Shown here: positions 36,313 to 45,233 of the stretch, in pieces
Position numbering within the stretch: the first letter of the stretch is position 1
How the letters are laid out: each line of letters starts with the position of its first letter
From: Desulfobacterales bacterium
Lineage (GTDB): Bacteria > Desulfobacterota > Desulfobacteria > Desulfobacterales > JAAELO01
NCBI GenBank assembly: GCA_024226555.1
Contig: JAAELO010000575.1
Coordinates: forward strand, 23,167-87,166
DNA length: 64,000 nucleotides
Reading direction: 5' to 3'
Made by a program: the position numbers and the translations under genes
The notes under the pieces: model-generated
Databases searched by the model: none
The model's input: the letters and a program-made list of their open reading frames with translations, nothing else
Told to the model about the DNA's origin: nothing

Positions 36313-37065
36313 ATGCGCATTTTATTGATTCTATTCATAGTTATTTTTTGTACACCGGATATTTACTCTCAAAATTGCAAGCAACTAATAGTCTCCGGGT
36401 CTGTGGGATGGAATCCCTTAGTCATGCAAAATAAAGAGACTAAAAAGATAACTGGTATCTCATATGATTTAATCATGGAAATTGGGAAAAAATTGAACAT
36501 TCCAGTTAAATTCCAGATATTACCCTGGAAGCGTATGCTTGTTTACCTTGATCAGGGTGAAATAGATGTGATCTTAGGGATTTACTGGACAAAAAAAAGA
36601 TCTGAAATATATCATTATTCTTCACCTTTTTTGCAAAATGAAGCCAGAGTTTTTGTTCTAAAAGAGAAGAAATTTAATTTTAGAAGTTTTAAGGACTTAA
36701 TTGGTAAAAGAGGAGATATTCCTCCAGGTGGTAGTTTCGGTGATAAATTCGATAAGTTTTCTAAGAAACATTTAAAGCTTAGTGGTATTAAAGATAGGAG
36801 CTCAAGAATAAAAAGACTTCTCTTAGGACGCTGTCATTATTTTATCGCAGATTATATGGACGGTATGTGGACTCTAAATGAACAGGGGATGGCGGACAAA
36901 ATTGTTCCCTTACCTAAAGCTGTAAGTAAGACACAGGTATATTTTGCGATGTCCAGAAAATCAAAATGTCCAAACATTGCTGCTGAAATTACCAACTATA
37001 TTGAGATATTTAAGAATGATGGAACAATGAAATCTATTATTCGTAGATATATCAGGAATAAATAA
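36313..37065 (+). CDS. Periplasmic family-3 solute-binding protein (orphan), paralogue of 20840
   Basis: 250 residues with a signal peptide ending about residue 20. The mature part aligns end to end with the protein at 20840: VSGSVGWNPLVMQNKETK, PWKRMLVYLDQGEIDVILG, IYWTKKRSEIYHYSSPFLQ, RGDIPPGGSFGDKFDK and MSRKSKCPNIAAEITNYIE. It probably binds the same type of ligand. The next gene is a MarR regulator 125 bases downstream; there is no permease. Confidence 0.85.
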   Translation: MRILLILFIVIFCTPDIYSQNCKQLIVSGSVGWNPLVMQNKETKKITGISYDLIMEIGKKLNIPVKFQILPWKRMLVYLDQGEIDVILGIYWTKKRSEIYHYSSPFLQNEARVFVLKEKKFNFRSFKDLIGKRGDIPPGGSFGDKFDKFSKKHLKLSGIKDRSSRIKRLLLGRCHYFIADYMDGMWTLNEQGMADKIVPLPKAVSKTQVYFAMSRKSKCPNIAAEITNYIEIFKNDGTMKSIIRRYIRNK

Positions 37066-37163
37066 TATTAGAAGGTCTTAAAAGAAAAACCCCCTGCCGG
37101 TGTTGAAATAAAATGCTTAAATATCATTAACGGCACTTTGAATAATTTTATTTATTGACCAAT

Positions 37164-37182
37164 GCGTTTAGATAGTATACGC
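37164..37182 (+). promoter_or_regulatory. MarR operator candidate (site 1)
   Basis: GCGTTTA (37164-37170) and TATACGC (37176-37182) form an imperfect dyad ending 8 bases before the MarR start codon. The reverse complement of the right arm, GCGTATA, recurs at 37754. Confidence 0.55.
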
Positions 37183-37190
37183 TTGATTTC

Positions 37191-37640
37191 ATGAAAGAGA
37201 TAGATCAAAAATTAAAATCAGTTTTTAAACTTGCGATGAAGCTTGATAAAACCCCCCGAAGCTACGGAACAGAAGAGCTGTTTACATCTGCTGAGATCCA
37301 TCTTGTCGAAACAATAGGTGATAATGACGAAAAACTCGGTGTTACAGATCTTGCAAAGTTTTTAAGCATTACTAAAGGGGCCGTATCCCAGACACTAAAA
37401 AAACTTGAAAAAAAAGGGCTTACAATAAAAACAGAGGACCTCAATAACAGCTCAAGGCTCATTGTTTCACTTTCATCAAAAGGTAAGGTTGCATATTTTG
37501 CACACAAGCACTGGCACGAAACAAAAGACGGTGGCTATAAAGAATATTATGAAAATCTGCCTCCTGATAAAGTTGAATTTCTTGTAGAATTTTTCACAAG
37601 GGTTGAAGGTTTTTATAAAAAGATATTGTCAGAAGAGTAA
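37191..37640 (+). CDS. MarR-family transcriptional regulator
   Basis: 149 residues with the winged-helix core LGVTDLAKFLSITKGAVSQTLKKLEKKGLTIKTEDLNNSSRLIVSLSSKGK (about 45-95). Recognition helix KGAVSQTLKKLEKKG is typical of MarR. It is a dimeric repressor or activator responding to a small ligand. A dyad covers its promoter/start region, and a related site lies before the methyltransferase 154 bases downstream, so it likely controls itself and that gene. Confidence 0.87.
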   Translation: MKEIDQKLKSVFKLAMKLDKTPRSYGTEELFTSAEIHLVETIGDNDEKLGVTDLAKFLSITKGAVSQTLKKLEKKGLTIKTEDLNNSSRLIVSLSSKGKVAYFAHKHWHETKDGGYKEYYENLPPDKVEFLVEFFTRVEGFYKKILSEE

Positions 37641-37755
37641 AGGGAACCATTTGATATCAATGTTTTTTGCAATGACTAAGCAACTTCATTGATATCCTGT
37701 TAATGGGTAAAGTTTTAAGTTTATGCAATAATCTAAATATTTTTTTGAACATAGC

Positions 37756-37770
37756 GTATAGCCCCTATAC
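37756..37770 (+). promoter_or_regulatory. MarR operator candidate (site 2)
   Basis: GTATAG-CCC-CTATAC is a perfect 6-bp-arm dyad, and the longer GCGTATA half-site matches site 1. It lies 24 bases before the methyltransferase start. Confidence 0.55.
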
Positions 37771-37794
37771 ACCAATTAAAGAAAGGATAAAAAA

Positions 37795-38433
37795 ATGGAA
37801 TCACAAAACGCTACAAAAACTCAATTTGATGAACTTGCGGAATCCTGGGATGAAGACCCCAAAAGAATTATTTTTACAAAAGCTATTGCAGATTCAATTA
37901 AGAAAGAACTAAACCTGGATAAAAGCACCAGGGCTTTTGAATTTGGTTGCGGAACAGGACTCGTAACCATGCAAATGGCAGATGCACTTGGAAGTATAAC
38001 CGCAGTTGACAGCTCAGAGAAAATGATTGAGCAACTTGCTAAAAAAATCGAAGGTAGTAAAATCAAAAACATTAAACCCATTCATATAGATTTTGATGAA
38101 GAGGACTTACCTTCAGGAGACTATTCTTTGCTGTTCAGTAATATGGTTATACACCATTTGGACGATTATGAATCACAACTTAAAAGATTCCATGAGCTCA
38201 TTGAACCGGGTGGATATATTGCAATCTCAGACCTTGATAAGGAAGATGGAAGTTTTCACGGAGATATGGAAGGAATTTTTCATTATGGATTTGAAAGAGA
38301 TAGCTTTATAAAATCTCTTGAGAAAGCAGGTTTTATAAATTGCAGAGTGACAACTGCTTTTGTAATACCAAGGGAAAATGAAGACGGATCAAAAACTGAA
38401 TTTCCAATATTTCTGGCCATCGGACAAAAATAA
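37795..38433 (+). CDS. Class I SAM-dependent methyltransferase
   Basis: 212 residues: SAM loop AFEFGCGTGLVTMQMADALG (about 46-65), TAVDSSEKMIEQL (motif II), SLLFSNMVIHHLDD (motif IV) and RFHELIEPGGYIAISDLDKEDGSFH, the UbiE/BioC-like small-molecule type. An AAAGGA precedes the ATG. The operator-like dyad just upstream ties it to the adjacent MarR regulator, suggesting it methylates a toxic or signalling small molecule (inference). Confidence 0.85.
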   Translation: MESQNATKTQFDELAESWDEDPKRIIFTKAIADSIKKELNLDKSTRAFEFGCGTGLVTMQMADALGSITAVDSSEKMIEQLAKKIEGSKIKNIKPIHIDFDEEDLPSGDYSLLFSNMVIHHLDDYESQLKRFHELIEPGGYIAISDLDKEDGSFHGDMEGIFHYGFERDSFIKSLEKAGFINCRVTTAFVIPRENEDGSKTEFPIFLAIGQK

Positions 38434-38739
38434 AAAAGTATGTTTAAATCATTAATACGAGGCTGTGGATATATATAGTTGTAGGTTGAATAGAGCCAAA
38501 GGCGAAATCCAACATTTCCGGGTTTGTCGGGTTTCGTTCCTCAAACCAACCGAAAGTTGCAAATTTTAAAGGCATTAAATTAGATTCTAAAAAACCTTAA
38601 AAGACCAAACTTTTGAAAAGTTTGACAAACAGAATATTTTCAGAAAAAGACTTTTTTGAAGTGGTTAGTTTTTTTCATATGAATATTTTAACTTTCATAC
38701 TATTCAATTATAATGCCCTCTGAAAAATAAAGGATAAAT
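38434..38739. other. Intergenic region with repeats
   Basis: Contains the family-C repeat at 38481-38552 and a small AAACTTTTGAAAAGTTT hairpin at about 38604-38620. A TATAAT-like box at about 38709 lies before the next gene. No frame is seen. Confidence 0.4.
38481..38552. repeat. GTAGGTTG-type intergenic repeat, family C (copy 2)
   Basis: GTAGGTTGAATAGAGCC, GGCGAAATCCAACATTTCC and GTCGGGTTTCGTTCC match copies 1 and 3, but without the middle TCAAATCTAAATTT segment of copy 1. Confidence 0.75.
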
Positions 38740-38991
38740 ATGAATAAAACAGATGCTTTGAAAATAATCAATGATGAAGAGTTATCAGATTATAATTTAT
38801 TTGAGCAACATAATGAACGCCCAAATGAAGTAATTATCAAATTAGAAAATGACAAGTGGCTTGTCTATGCTAATGATGAAAGATGTAATATTCATGGAAA
38901 AATAAAATCTTTTTCAAATGAAAGCGATGCATTAGAAGAATTTATTAAACGATTAAGAGGATCAAAAAACTCAAAATTATTCAACTCCTAA
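38740..38991 (+). CDS. Small immunity-like protein (Imm59-like), orphan
   Basis: 83 residues, soluble and acidic. The pattern NEVIIKLENDKWLVYANDER with SFSNESDALEEFIKRLRG at the C-terminus resembles small polymorphic-toxin immunity proteins of the Imm59 type. AAAGGA precedes the ATG and a perfect terminator follows. No toxin gene is adjacent, so it may be an orphan immunity gene gained by transfer. The resemblance is by eye only; treat the function as tentative. Confidence 0.5.
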   Translation: MNKTDALKIINDEELSDYNLFEQHNERPNEVIIKLENDKWLVYANDERCNIHGKIKSFSNESDALEEFIKRLRGSKNSKLFNS

Positions 38992-39040
38992 AAACTAATA
39001 TGGAGACGTTTTTACTCATAAGCAGATAATTAAATATCCT

Positions 39041-39066
39041 GAAGGGTGGGCAATCGCCCACCCTTC
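39041..39066. terminator. Bidirectional terminator
   Basis: A perfect 11-bp stem, GAAGGGTGGGC with GCCCACCCTTC, and a 4-base loop lie between convergent genes at 38740 and 39072. Confidence 0.88.
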
Positions 39067-39071
39067 ATAGA

Positions 39072-39383
39072 CTACTCTTTCATTCTATATAGATAAACAT
39101 ACAAATTGTTTTTCTCTACCTCATACAGATCAAGCTCCGGTGTGTTTACACATCCCATTGAAAGTAAAAACCTCTTAATAAATATAGCTTTATAAACCGG
39201 ACATTCATTACTTATGATCCACTGCTTTTCAAGCATATCTACTCTATGAATCTCCAAAAAACTTCTCTTCGTATCTGTTGTTAACCCAACATACCATTTG
39301 AAAAAACCTCCACCGAACATCTCTATAAATCTTAAAAAATCGTATGAAGTTTCAACAAAGGATGGTTTTATTTCTATGCGCAT
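39072..39383 (-). CDS. Hypothetical protein, possibly GIY-YIG-like
   Basis: 103 residues. FFKWYVGLTTDTKRSFLEIH (about 27-46), followed by WIISNECPVYKAIFIKRFLLSMGC, faintly recalls GIY-YIG endonuclease domains of the YVGITSDPxxRL type. The first GIY motif and a clear catalytic Arg/Glu pair are not convincing. Start and end are clean, and it shares a terminator with the convergent immunity-like gene. Confidence 0.5.
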   Translation of the reverse strand: MRIEIKPSFVETSYDFLRFIEMFGGGFFKWYVGLTTDTKRSFLEIHRVDMLEKQWIISNECPVYKAIFIKRFLLSMGCVNTPELDLYEVEKNNLYVYLYRMKE

Positions 39384-39420
39384 ATGGTGTTATCCTTATT
39401 TTTTCGAACCGCGGACGGTC

Positions 39421-39472
39421 GTCATTCCTGAGAAGATTTGTGTTTTTTTACAAATTTGAGTCAGGAATCCAT
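39421..39472. repeat. REP-like palindrome, family B (copy 2)
   Basis: GTCATTCCTGAGAAGATTTG pairs with CAAATTTGAGTCAGGAATCC across a T-rich centre. The flanking ACGGTCG is shared, in complement, with the copy at 52091-52150. Confidence 0.7.
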
Positions 39473-39621
39473 ATTATTTTACTATAAAGGTTATAATTTG
39501 AGATTGTTTCAAATTAAAAATACCGCTTTTCATTTTTAATAAAAAAAGAGAGCAACAGCAGGGCAGTTCTGCCACTCCCATCAGTTTTTTTCCTGCCACC
39601 TCTTCCACACAAAACTGGTGT

Positions 39622-39663
39622 CAAAAGTATAAAACTATTCAATGCATAATTTTTATACTTTTG
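39622..39663. repeat. Perfect 12-bp inverted repeat
   Basis: CAAAAGTATAAA and TTTATACTTTTG arms enclose an 18-base loop. No gene ends here, so it is either a terminator relic or the end of a mobile element. Confidence 0.6.
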
Positions 39664-40558
39664 TGCCTAACAGTTTAATTTTCTTATAATCATATAAACC
39701 CTGAACCACAGAGTTTATTGCATAGATTTTTTAAACCTGTGCGATCTTCCAAAATCCAAAATTATAAATAAAAAACTGCCCTGATGTGTAAAAGAGGCGT
39801 TGACGTATGTTGGGGGTTTCCTGTACAAGATAAGTAGCCATGGCTCTTTTTCTCCTTAACCAGTGATAAGAGTTGTGGTGAGAGTCGGTTGAAGGAGGCA
39901 ACCTTCTTCCGGCTCGACTGCAATTCACATAAAAACCCATGTTTTTATGTATGGTTAACATATCTTGTGAACCTGTCAAATTCAAGAAAATAATGAATTA
40001 TTTATACGGTTGCTTAAATTATTTTGGAGATTATTGAGTCAAGACAATTAACTCTTAAAAGAATATGAAAATATTTGAAGTAATCTAAAAGAAAAACCTC
40101 CTGCCGGAAGCTAAACTTTTGAAAAGTTTAACAAACACATTTTTATAAAAAGCAAGAAACGCATTTATTTAATTTTGTGTTTTCTTACCTATTAAATAAA
40201 ATAGTTGATATGATATCCTTTTTTACGGTGTTATTAGTTATACTTGGCTATGGATAACAAATGTATAATTGGAGTCTTTCCATTAATTTTTTTTGATGAT
40301 GATGTCATAAGTTTTTTTTAATATTATAAATATATCTTTAGCAGTGACCTTATCTGACAAACCCTTGTGATATATCGATAATTAAAAGAATAAATTCATG
40401 TTTAATGATAGTACAATAAAACCTTGACAAGTTTGGCTCAAAATACTTAATAATAGGTAGTTTACAGAAAATATTAATCCGATTTAGAGCCTATTTGATT
40501 TTTAATTATTTATACAAGTATTCAAATGGTTTTTAGGATACTTATAAACGAGGTTATT

Positions 40559-41533
40559 ATGGCGACTGCGGATCAAATAAAAGCACTTATACGTTCACAT
40601 TATAGTGAAAAACCTGAACAATTTTATACTATCGCATTACAAGTAGCAGCTCATGAATCAAGACAAGGTCATTCAGCTCTTGCTCATGATATCCGTGAAT
40701 TGATTGATAAAGAACGAAAAAAGAATAAGCCAAAAGTAATACAATTTCCTAAGAATTTACAAGGTCTTGTTATTACAGAAGAGTCCAAAATAAGTAAATG
40801 TTCCATGGTTATCCCGAAAAGCTTGCTTAATCGTATAGATAATGTAATTCATGAGTATCGGCAACAGGAAAAATTGAAATCACACGGTTTGATTAATAGA
40901 CGTAAAATATTATTAATTGGATCACCAGGCACTGGTAAAACAATGACGGCAAAGGTTTTGGCCCATGAACTAAACATACCTATTCATACAATCCAAGTTG
41001 ATAGACTCGTAACTAAATTTATGGGAGAAACGAGCGCAAAATTACGCCTAATTTTTGATCATATGAAGGAAGAACACGGTGTTTATTTATTTGATGAGTT
41101 TGATGCAATTGGTGGGGAAAGATCTTTAGATAATGACGTTGGTGAGATGCGTAGGGTTTTAAATGCTTTCCTCCAATTTATTGAACAAGATACTTCTGAT
41201 AGTATAATTGTAGCCGCAACCAACAATCCAAAACTTTTAGATCAAGCCTTGCACAGACGTTTTGATGATGTCCTTTTTTATGAATACCCTGATGAAGAAG
41301 AACGAAAAGCTCTCATATCTAATGTGCTAGGAACATTTAAATCCGGTAAATTTAGTTGGAAAAAAGTTATAGAAAATAGTGAAAAGCTAAGTCAGGCTGA
41401 GATAACTCAATCATGCATAGATGCCATAAAAAGTATAATTTTATCTGATAGAGAGAAAGTTAATTCAATATTGCTTTCTGAATTACTATTTAACCGTAAA
41501 CAATCAAAGAGTGGAATGTTAAAAAGCTACTAA
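40559..41533 (+). CDS. ietA: AAA+ ATPase of an IetAS-type defence/plasmid-stability pair
   Basis: 324 residues. A helical N-terminal region (about 1-85) precedes a classic AAA+ module: Walker A GSPGTGKT (121-128), KFMGETSAKLRLIFDHM, Walker B VYLFDEFDAIG (175-185), sensor VAATNNPKLLDQALHRRFDD with arginine fingers at about 233-234. It resembles FtsH/katanin-type AAA modules without protease domains. GAGG five bases before the ATG at 40559 selects this start over 40526. Its stop overlaps the protease start (TAATG), so the two are translationally coupled. IetA-IetS is known as a plasmid-stability module of Agrobacterium and as an anti-phage system; in the original model IetA restrains the protease. 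Confidence 0.85.
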   Translation: MATADQIKALIRSHYSEKPEQFYTIALQVAAHESRQGHSALAHDIRELIDKERKKNKPKVIQFPKNLQGLVITEESKISKCSMVIPKSLLNRIDNVIHEYRQQEKLKSHGLINRRKILLIGSPGTGKTMTAKVLAHELNIPIHTIQVDRLVTKFMGETSAKLRLIFDHMKEEHGVYLFDEFDAIGGERSLDNDVGEMRRVLNAFLQFIEQDTSDSIIVAATNNPKLLDQALHRRFDDVLFYEYPDEEERKALISNVLGTFKSGKFSWKKVIENSEKLSQAEITQSCIDAIKSIILSDREKVNSILLSELLFNRKQSKSGMLKSY

Positions 41534-44022
41534 TGCCAAACATTAAATATCCCCACCTATTAATCAAAGAGCCTGAAGTAACAAAATTTAAAAGTCGCCC
41601 AGGAGGTGGAGGAGACAAAAAATTTCCTCCACGTAGTAGAAAATCCCATGGTGAATATTTGCACAAGAAACTTGAAATCGCATGGAAAGAATCTCACGAT
41701 GAATTAGCTGCTAGTTTTTCTGAAAGACATGGGGTATACATTGAGTTTAGAAGTGCTCCTAATTTTGATCTTGTCTTTAAAAGTCTAGAAAATATGAGTA
41801 AAGGCATTCGTTTATGTAATGTTAGAACTGATATTGAGATCTTTAAAAATAATGATACAGGTGAAGATGAAGAAAAAAAGATTATTTTTGTAACAGTTTA
41901 TGTTCCAAGTGAGAAAAAGCGGCATTTTTTTCAGAAAATTGAAGAATACCTTAATAAAGAAACGAAAAAAGGCAAACCCAAAAACCATAATCTTATTGTT
42001 GGTATTGAAAGTCTTCGTAAAGCATTAGCTGAATCTTTTTGGCAAGATGCTAAAAAGCTTATTCCTTCTAAAAACTCAGAGTGGTGTGAAGTATGGATTC
42101 GTGGACATTCTGAAGAAGTTATAAAAAATTTTGATACTCTTCTAACAAAATTGGAGATTACAAGTAAATCTGGCTTTATAAAATTTCCTGAAAGAACTGT
42201 GAAATTAATAAATGTTGATTATTCAGAACTTGAAAAAATTATTCGTTTTTCGGATGATATAGCTGAATTTCGTAAGGCAAAACACACTGCTGATTTTTGG
42301 GTTGAACTTTCACCAAGAGAACAAGCTGAGTGGGTAGAAGATTTAAAGAAAAGACTAGTTGTTAAATCTAAATCAAATACTTCAATATGTGTATTAGATA
42401 CTGGGATTAACTATGGACATCCATTAATATCTCCTGTTCTCAATAAAAATGATTGTCATAGTATTAATTCTACTTGGGGTAATGATGATCATCTTGGACA
42501 TGGAACACTCATGGCAGGATTAGCAATTTTTGGTGATTTGCAAAATAAATTGGAAGGAACTGAAAAAGTTAAATTAAACCATGTTCTTGAATCTGTCAAA
42601 ATTTTACCTCCAAATGCGCAAAATGATCCTGAATTGTGGGGGTTAATGACAGCACAGGGAATAAGCCTTGCTGAAATACAGGAACCATTGAAAAACAGAA
42701 TTACATGCATGGCAGTTACATCTGAAGATGATAGAGATAGAGGTCGCCCTACTTCCTGGTCTGGTTCTTTGGATCAAATAACTTCTGGTGTTGATAGTGA
42801 TATTAGACGATTGATGATAGTATCTGCTGGTAATTATACTGATCCAAACTGTGTTAAATATTATCCTGATTTTCAAACGACTGATTCTGTTCATGATCCT
42901 GGACAAGGGTGGAATGTTGTTACAGTTGGTGCTTATACTCAATTAAGCACCATAACAGACCCGCAGCTTGATGGATATAAAGCATTAGCTGGCGTCAATC
43001 AACTTTCACCTTTTTCAACAACATCCTTAATATGGGATGATAATAAATGGCCTATTAAACCAGAGGTTGTATTTGAAGGCGGTAATTTAGCAGTTGGCAC
43101 TGATGATTTTACCACTGAATGCAGCGATCTTTCTTTAGTATCAACATTCTATCGACCTCATGAAAAACTATTTGATTCCTTTGGAATGACCAGCGCAGCA
43201 ACTGCCCAGGCATCACATTTTGCTGCTCAAATACAGACTCTTTATCCAGATTACTGGCCTGAAACGGTCCGAGCTTTAATGATTCATTCAGCAGAATTAC
43301 CTGAAGAATTAAAAAATCAATTTTCAAATGATGATTCTAAAAAAACTGAGCTGAAAAATGTTTTACGTGCATGTGGATATGGTGTTCCAAATTTGGAGAG
43401 AGCTCTATATTGTGCATCAAGTAGTTTGACATTGATATCTGAATCCGAAATTCAACCTTTTGAAAGAGCAAATGGGAAAAATAAACCAAAAGATATGCAT
43501 TTATACGATCTTCCATGGCCTATTGATATTTTGCAGGAACTCGGTGATGCTGAAGTTGAAATGAGGATAACTCTATCATATTTTATAGAACCAGGACCTG
43601 GGGAGGTTGGGTGGAAAGACCGTTATAGGTACGCTTCACACGCTTTAAGATTTAACCTGAACTCTCCTACTGAAAATAAAGATGAATTTGTTAAAAGAAT
43701 AAATATGGCTGCAAGATCTGAAGATGAAGATAAACCTGATACTTCTAGCTCAAGCGGGTATTGGTTTTATGGACAACAAGCTCGTAATAAAGGGTCCATT
43801 CATTCCGATATTTGGAAGGGTTCAGCAGCAGAATTGGCAAATTCAAATTTGATAGCAATCTCGCCACGAATAGGTTGGTGGAGAGAAAGAAATCATTTAG
43901 GTAAATGTAACACAAAAACCAGATACGCTTTGGTTGTATCAATTCAAACACCTAAATTGGATATTTATACTCCAGTTGCTCAGATGATAGCACCAAAAGT
44001 ACCTATACCTATTTCAACATAG
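41533..44022 (+). CDS. ietS: Subtilisin-like (S8) serine protease of an IetAS-type pair
   Basis: 829 residues with no signal peptide, so cytoplasmic. The S8 catalytic residues are readable: D289 (ICVLDTGINYGHP), H323 (LGHGTLMAG), oxyanion N434 (VSAGN) and S554 (FGMTSAATAQAS). The nucleophile motif is MTSAAT instead of the common GTS(M/F)A. A ~280-residue N-terminal region of unknown fold precedes the protease, and a ~250-residue C-terminal beta-rich region follows. It overlaps ietA by one base and is followed by a hairpin terminator. Cytosolic AAA/subtilase pairs of this size match IetS. Likely toxic protease released on phage infection or loss of its partner (inference). Confidence 0.87.
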   Translation: MPNIKYPHLLIKEPEVTKFKSRPGGGGDKKFPPRSRKSHGEYLHKKLEIAWKESHDELAASFSERHGVYIEFRSAPNFDLVFKSLENMSKGIRLCNVRTDIEIFKNNDTGEDEEKKIIFVTVYVPSEKKRHFFQKIEEYLNKETKKGKPKNHNLIVGIESLRKALAESFWQDAKKLIPSKNSEWCEVWIRGHSEEVIKNFDTLLTKLEITSKSGFIKFPERTVKLINVDYSELEKIIRFSDDIAEFRKAKHTADFWVELSPREQAEWVEDLKKRLVVKSKSNTSICVLDTGINYGHPLISPVLNKNDCHSINSTWGNDDHLGHGTLMAGLAIFGDLQNKLEGTEKVKLNHVLESVKILPPNAQNDPELWGLMTAQGISLAEIQEPLKNRITCMAVTSEDDRDRGRPTSWSGSLDQITSGVDSDIRRLMIVSAGNYTDPNCVKYYPDFQTTDSVHDPGQGWNVVTVGAYTQLSTITDPQLDGYKALAGVNQLSPFSTTSLIWDDNKWPIKPEVVFEGGNLAVGTDDFTTECSDLSLVSTFYRPHEKLFDSFGMTSAATAQASHFAAQIQTLYPDYWPETVRALMIHSAELPEELKNQFSNDDSKKTELKNVLRACGYGVPNLERALYCASSSLTLISESEIQPFERANGKNKPKDMHLYDLPWPIDILQELGDAEVEMRITLSYFIEPGPGEVGWKDRYRYASHALRFNLNSPTENKDEFVKRINMAARSEDEDKPDTSSSSGYWFYGQQARNKGSIHSDIWKGSAAELANSNLIAISPRIGWWRERNHLGKCNTKTRYALVVSIQTPKLDIYTPVAQMIAPKVPIPIST

Positions 44023-44032
44023 CCATGTCAGA

Positions 44033-44056
44033 GTGCGTTCTGATTTTTAAACGCAC
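44033..44056. repeat. GTGCGTT hairpin, family D (left copy, after ietS)
   Basis: GTGCGTT and AACGCAC arms around CTGATTTTTA. The same element lies in inverted orientation at 45234-45258, bracketing the first CPBP gene; related copies are at 47986-48011 and 48467-48490. It may also end the ietS transcript. Confidence 0.7.
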
Positions 44057-44288
44057 CAAAAGGTAAAAATGAAAAAGAAACGAACTACATACAAAGAAAG
44101 ATTCTGAGTATCAAGTCTGGATTTGACCTTTGTATAGTAAAACAAAGAGAAAGCCCACAATAACTTTGAACTTAACTTTATAACACAGTTTGATTTATTG
44201 TAAAAAATAGATGTATAAAATATCAATGTAAAGAACCATGGACTGGTTATTTTCCAACCAATGCTTTTAACCATTATACGGGTTTCAT

Positions 44289-45173
44289 ATGACACTTCAA
44301 ACCAGTTTTGTATACGGACTTCTTACACTTGCTCTTATTTCACTCTGGCTTCCCAAAAAAACAGACCTTTTTTCGATTCGCATATGGTACATTTTATGTG
44401 CAGCAGCTATCGGAGGTGGTCTGTTATTTGGATATCTTCAACTATCCGGGGTAGTTTCAATTTTTATTTTGGGGATTTCCTGTTATCTTGCAGGCTCTGA
44501 ACAGCAGATAAAACCTGTTCGGATTATTGCCGGATGTTTAATGTTTGTACTGTCAGTTGGATTAACAATGCATATTATTCCGGGGTTTTCCAACCCTAAG
44601 GTTATTGAGGGTGTTGTAATAAGCGAGGGAGGTATTCCCTATTCAAAATACTTAAATTTCGACAAAACAGTCGTGGGGCTGTTTATTATTGGATTGACCT
44701 TTAACAACCTGCTTTCAACACTGCGGGATTGCCTTGATATGATTAAAAAAATTATCTTTCCTACCTGTATTACGATTTTGGTGATTTTAATTATCTCTTA
44801 TGCGTTCGGCTATGTGAGGTTCGATCCAAAATGGTCGTCACTATTCTGGTTCTGGATCTGGACGAATCTTTTTTTTACGTGTATTGCTGAAGAAGCTGTG
44901 TTTCGTGGAATTATCCAGCGATACATCATTGAGGGTCTGAAGAAATACCGATATGGAGCAAAAGCAGGACTTGTGATTGCTGCGGTTCTTTTTGGCGCTG
45001 CGCATTACGCAGGTGGCCTGAAGTATGTAATATTAGCAACAGTTGCCGGAATCTGTTACGGAGCTGTTTATCTCCGAACAGGACAAATTGAAGCCAGTAT
45101 TCTGACACATCTTATATTCAATACAACTCATTTTATATTTTTTACATACCCAGCCCTGGCATCGGCTATGTAG
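44289..45173 (+). CDS. CPBP-family intramembrane metalloprotease (copy 1)
   Basis: 294 residues with about eight membrane helices. It has the three CPBP/Abi motifs: EEAVFR (E201, E202, R206), FGAAH (H239) and HLIFN (H274, N278). The family includes CAAX-processing enzymes, bacteriocin-immunity proteins and abortive-infection candidates. It is about 89% identical (some 31 differences by eye) to the gene at 48663. It lies directly after ietAS, bracketed by inverted family-D hairpins at 44033 and 45234, which makes it look like a cassette. Confidence 0.88.
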   Translation: MTLQTSFVYGLLTLALISLWLPKKTDLFSIRIWYILCAAAIGGGLLFGYLQLSGVVSIFILGISCYLAGSEQQIKPVRIIAGCLMFVLSVGLTMHIIPGFSNPKVIEGVVISEGGIPYSKYLNFDKTVVGLFIIGLTFNNLLSTLRDCLDMIKKIIFPTCITILVILIISYAFGYVRFDPKWSSLFWFWIWTNLFFTCIAEEAVFRGIIQRYIIEGLKKYRYGAKAGLVIAAVLFGAAHYAGGLKYVILATVAGICYGAVYLRTGQIEASILTHLIFNTTHFIFFTYPALASAM

Positions 45174-45233
45174 AAAGTACCTTTTTAAGGACAGCTCCCC
45201 TTTTTGAAAAAAATATTGAACAATAGATGAAAA

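Larger units (their letters stand above)
39384..40558. other. 1.2-kb gene-poor region upstream of the AAA+/subtilase pair
   Basis: It holds a family-B palindrome (39421-39472) and a 12-bp inverted repeat CAAAAGTATAAA / TTTATACTTTTG (39622-39633 and 39652-39663). At about 39770-39965 is a GC-richer block that stands out in base composition and contains a GAAGGAGGCAACCTTCTTC hairpin. Near 40080-40130 is an ACCTCCTGCCGG segment also seen at 37090, with an AAACTTTTGAAAAGTTT hairpin also at 38604. The block may be a mobile-element remnant; I could not classify it. No convincing gene. Confidence 0.5.

Noticed and set aside
39731..39985. 84-codon minus-strand frame (ending ...ETPNIRQRLFYTSGQFF...) as a gene
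   Set aside because: No ribosome site, odd composition, and the block looks like mobile-element debris; I could not match it to a transposase or intron protein.
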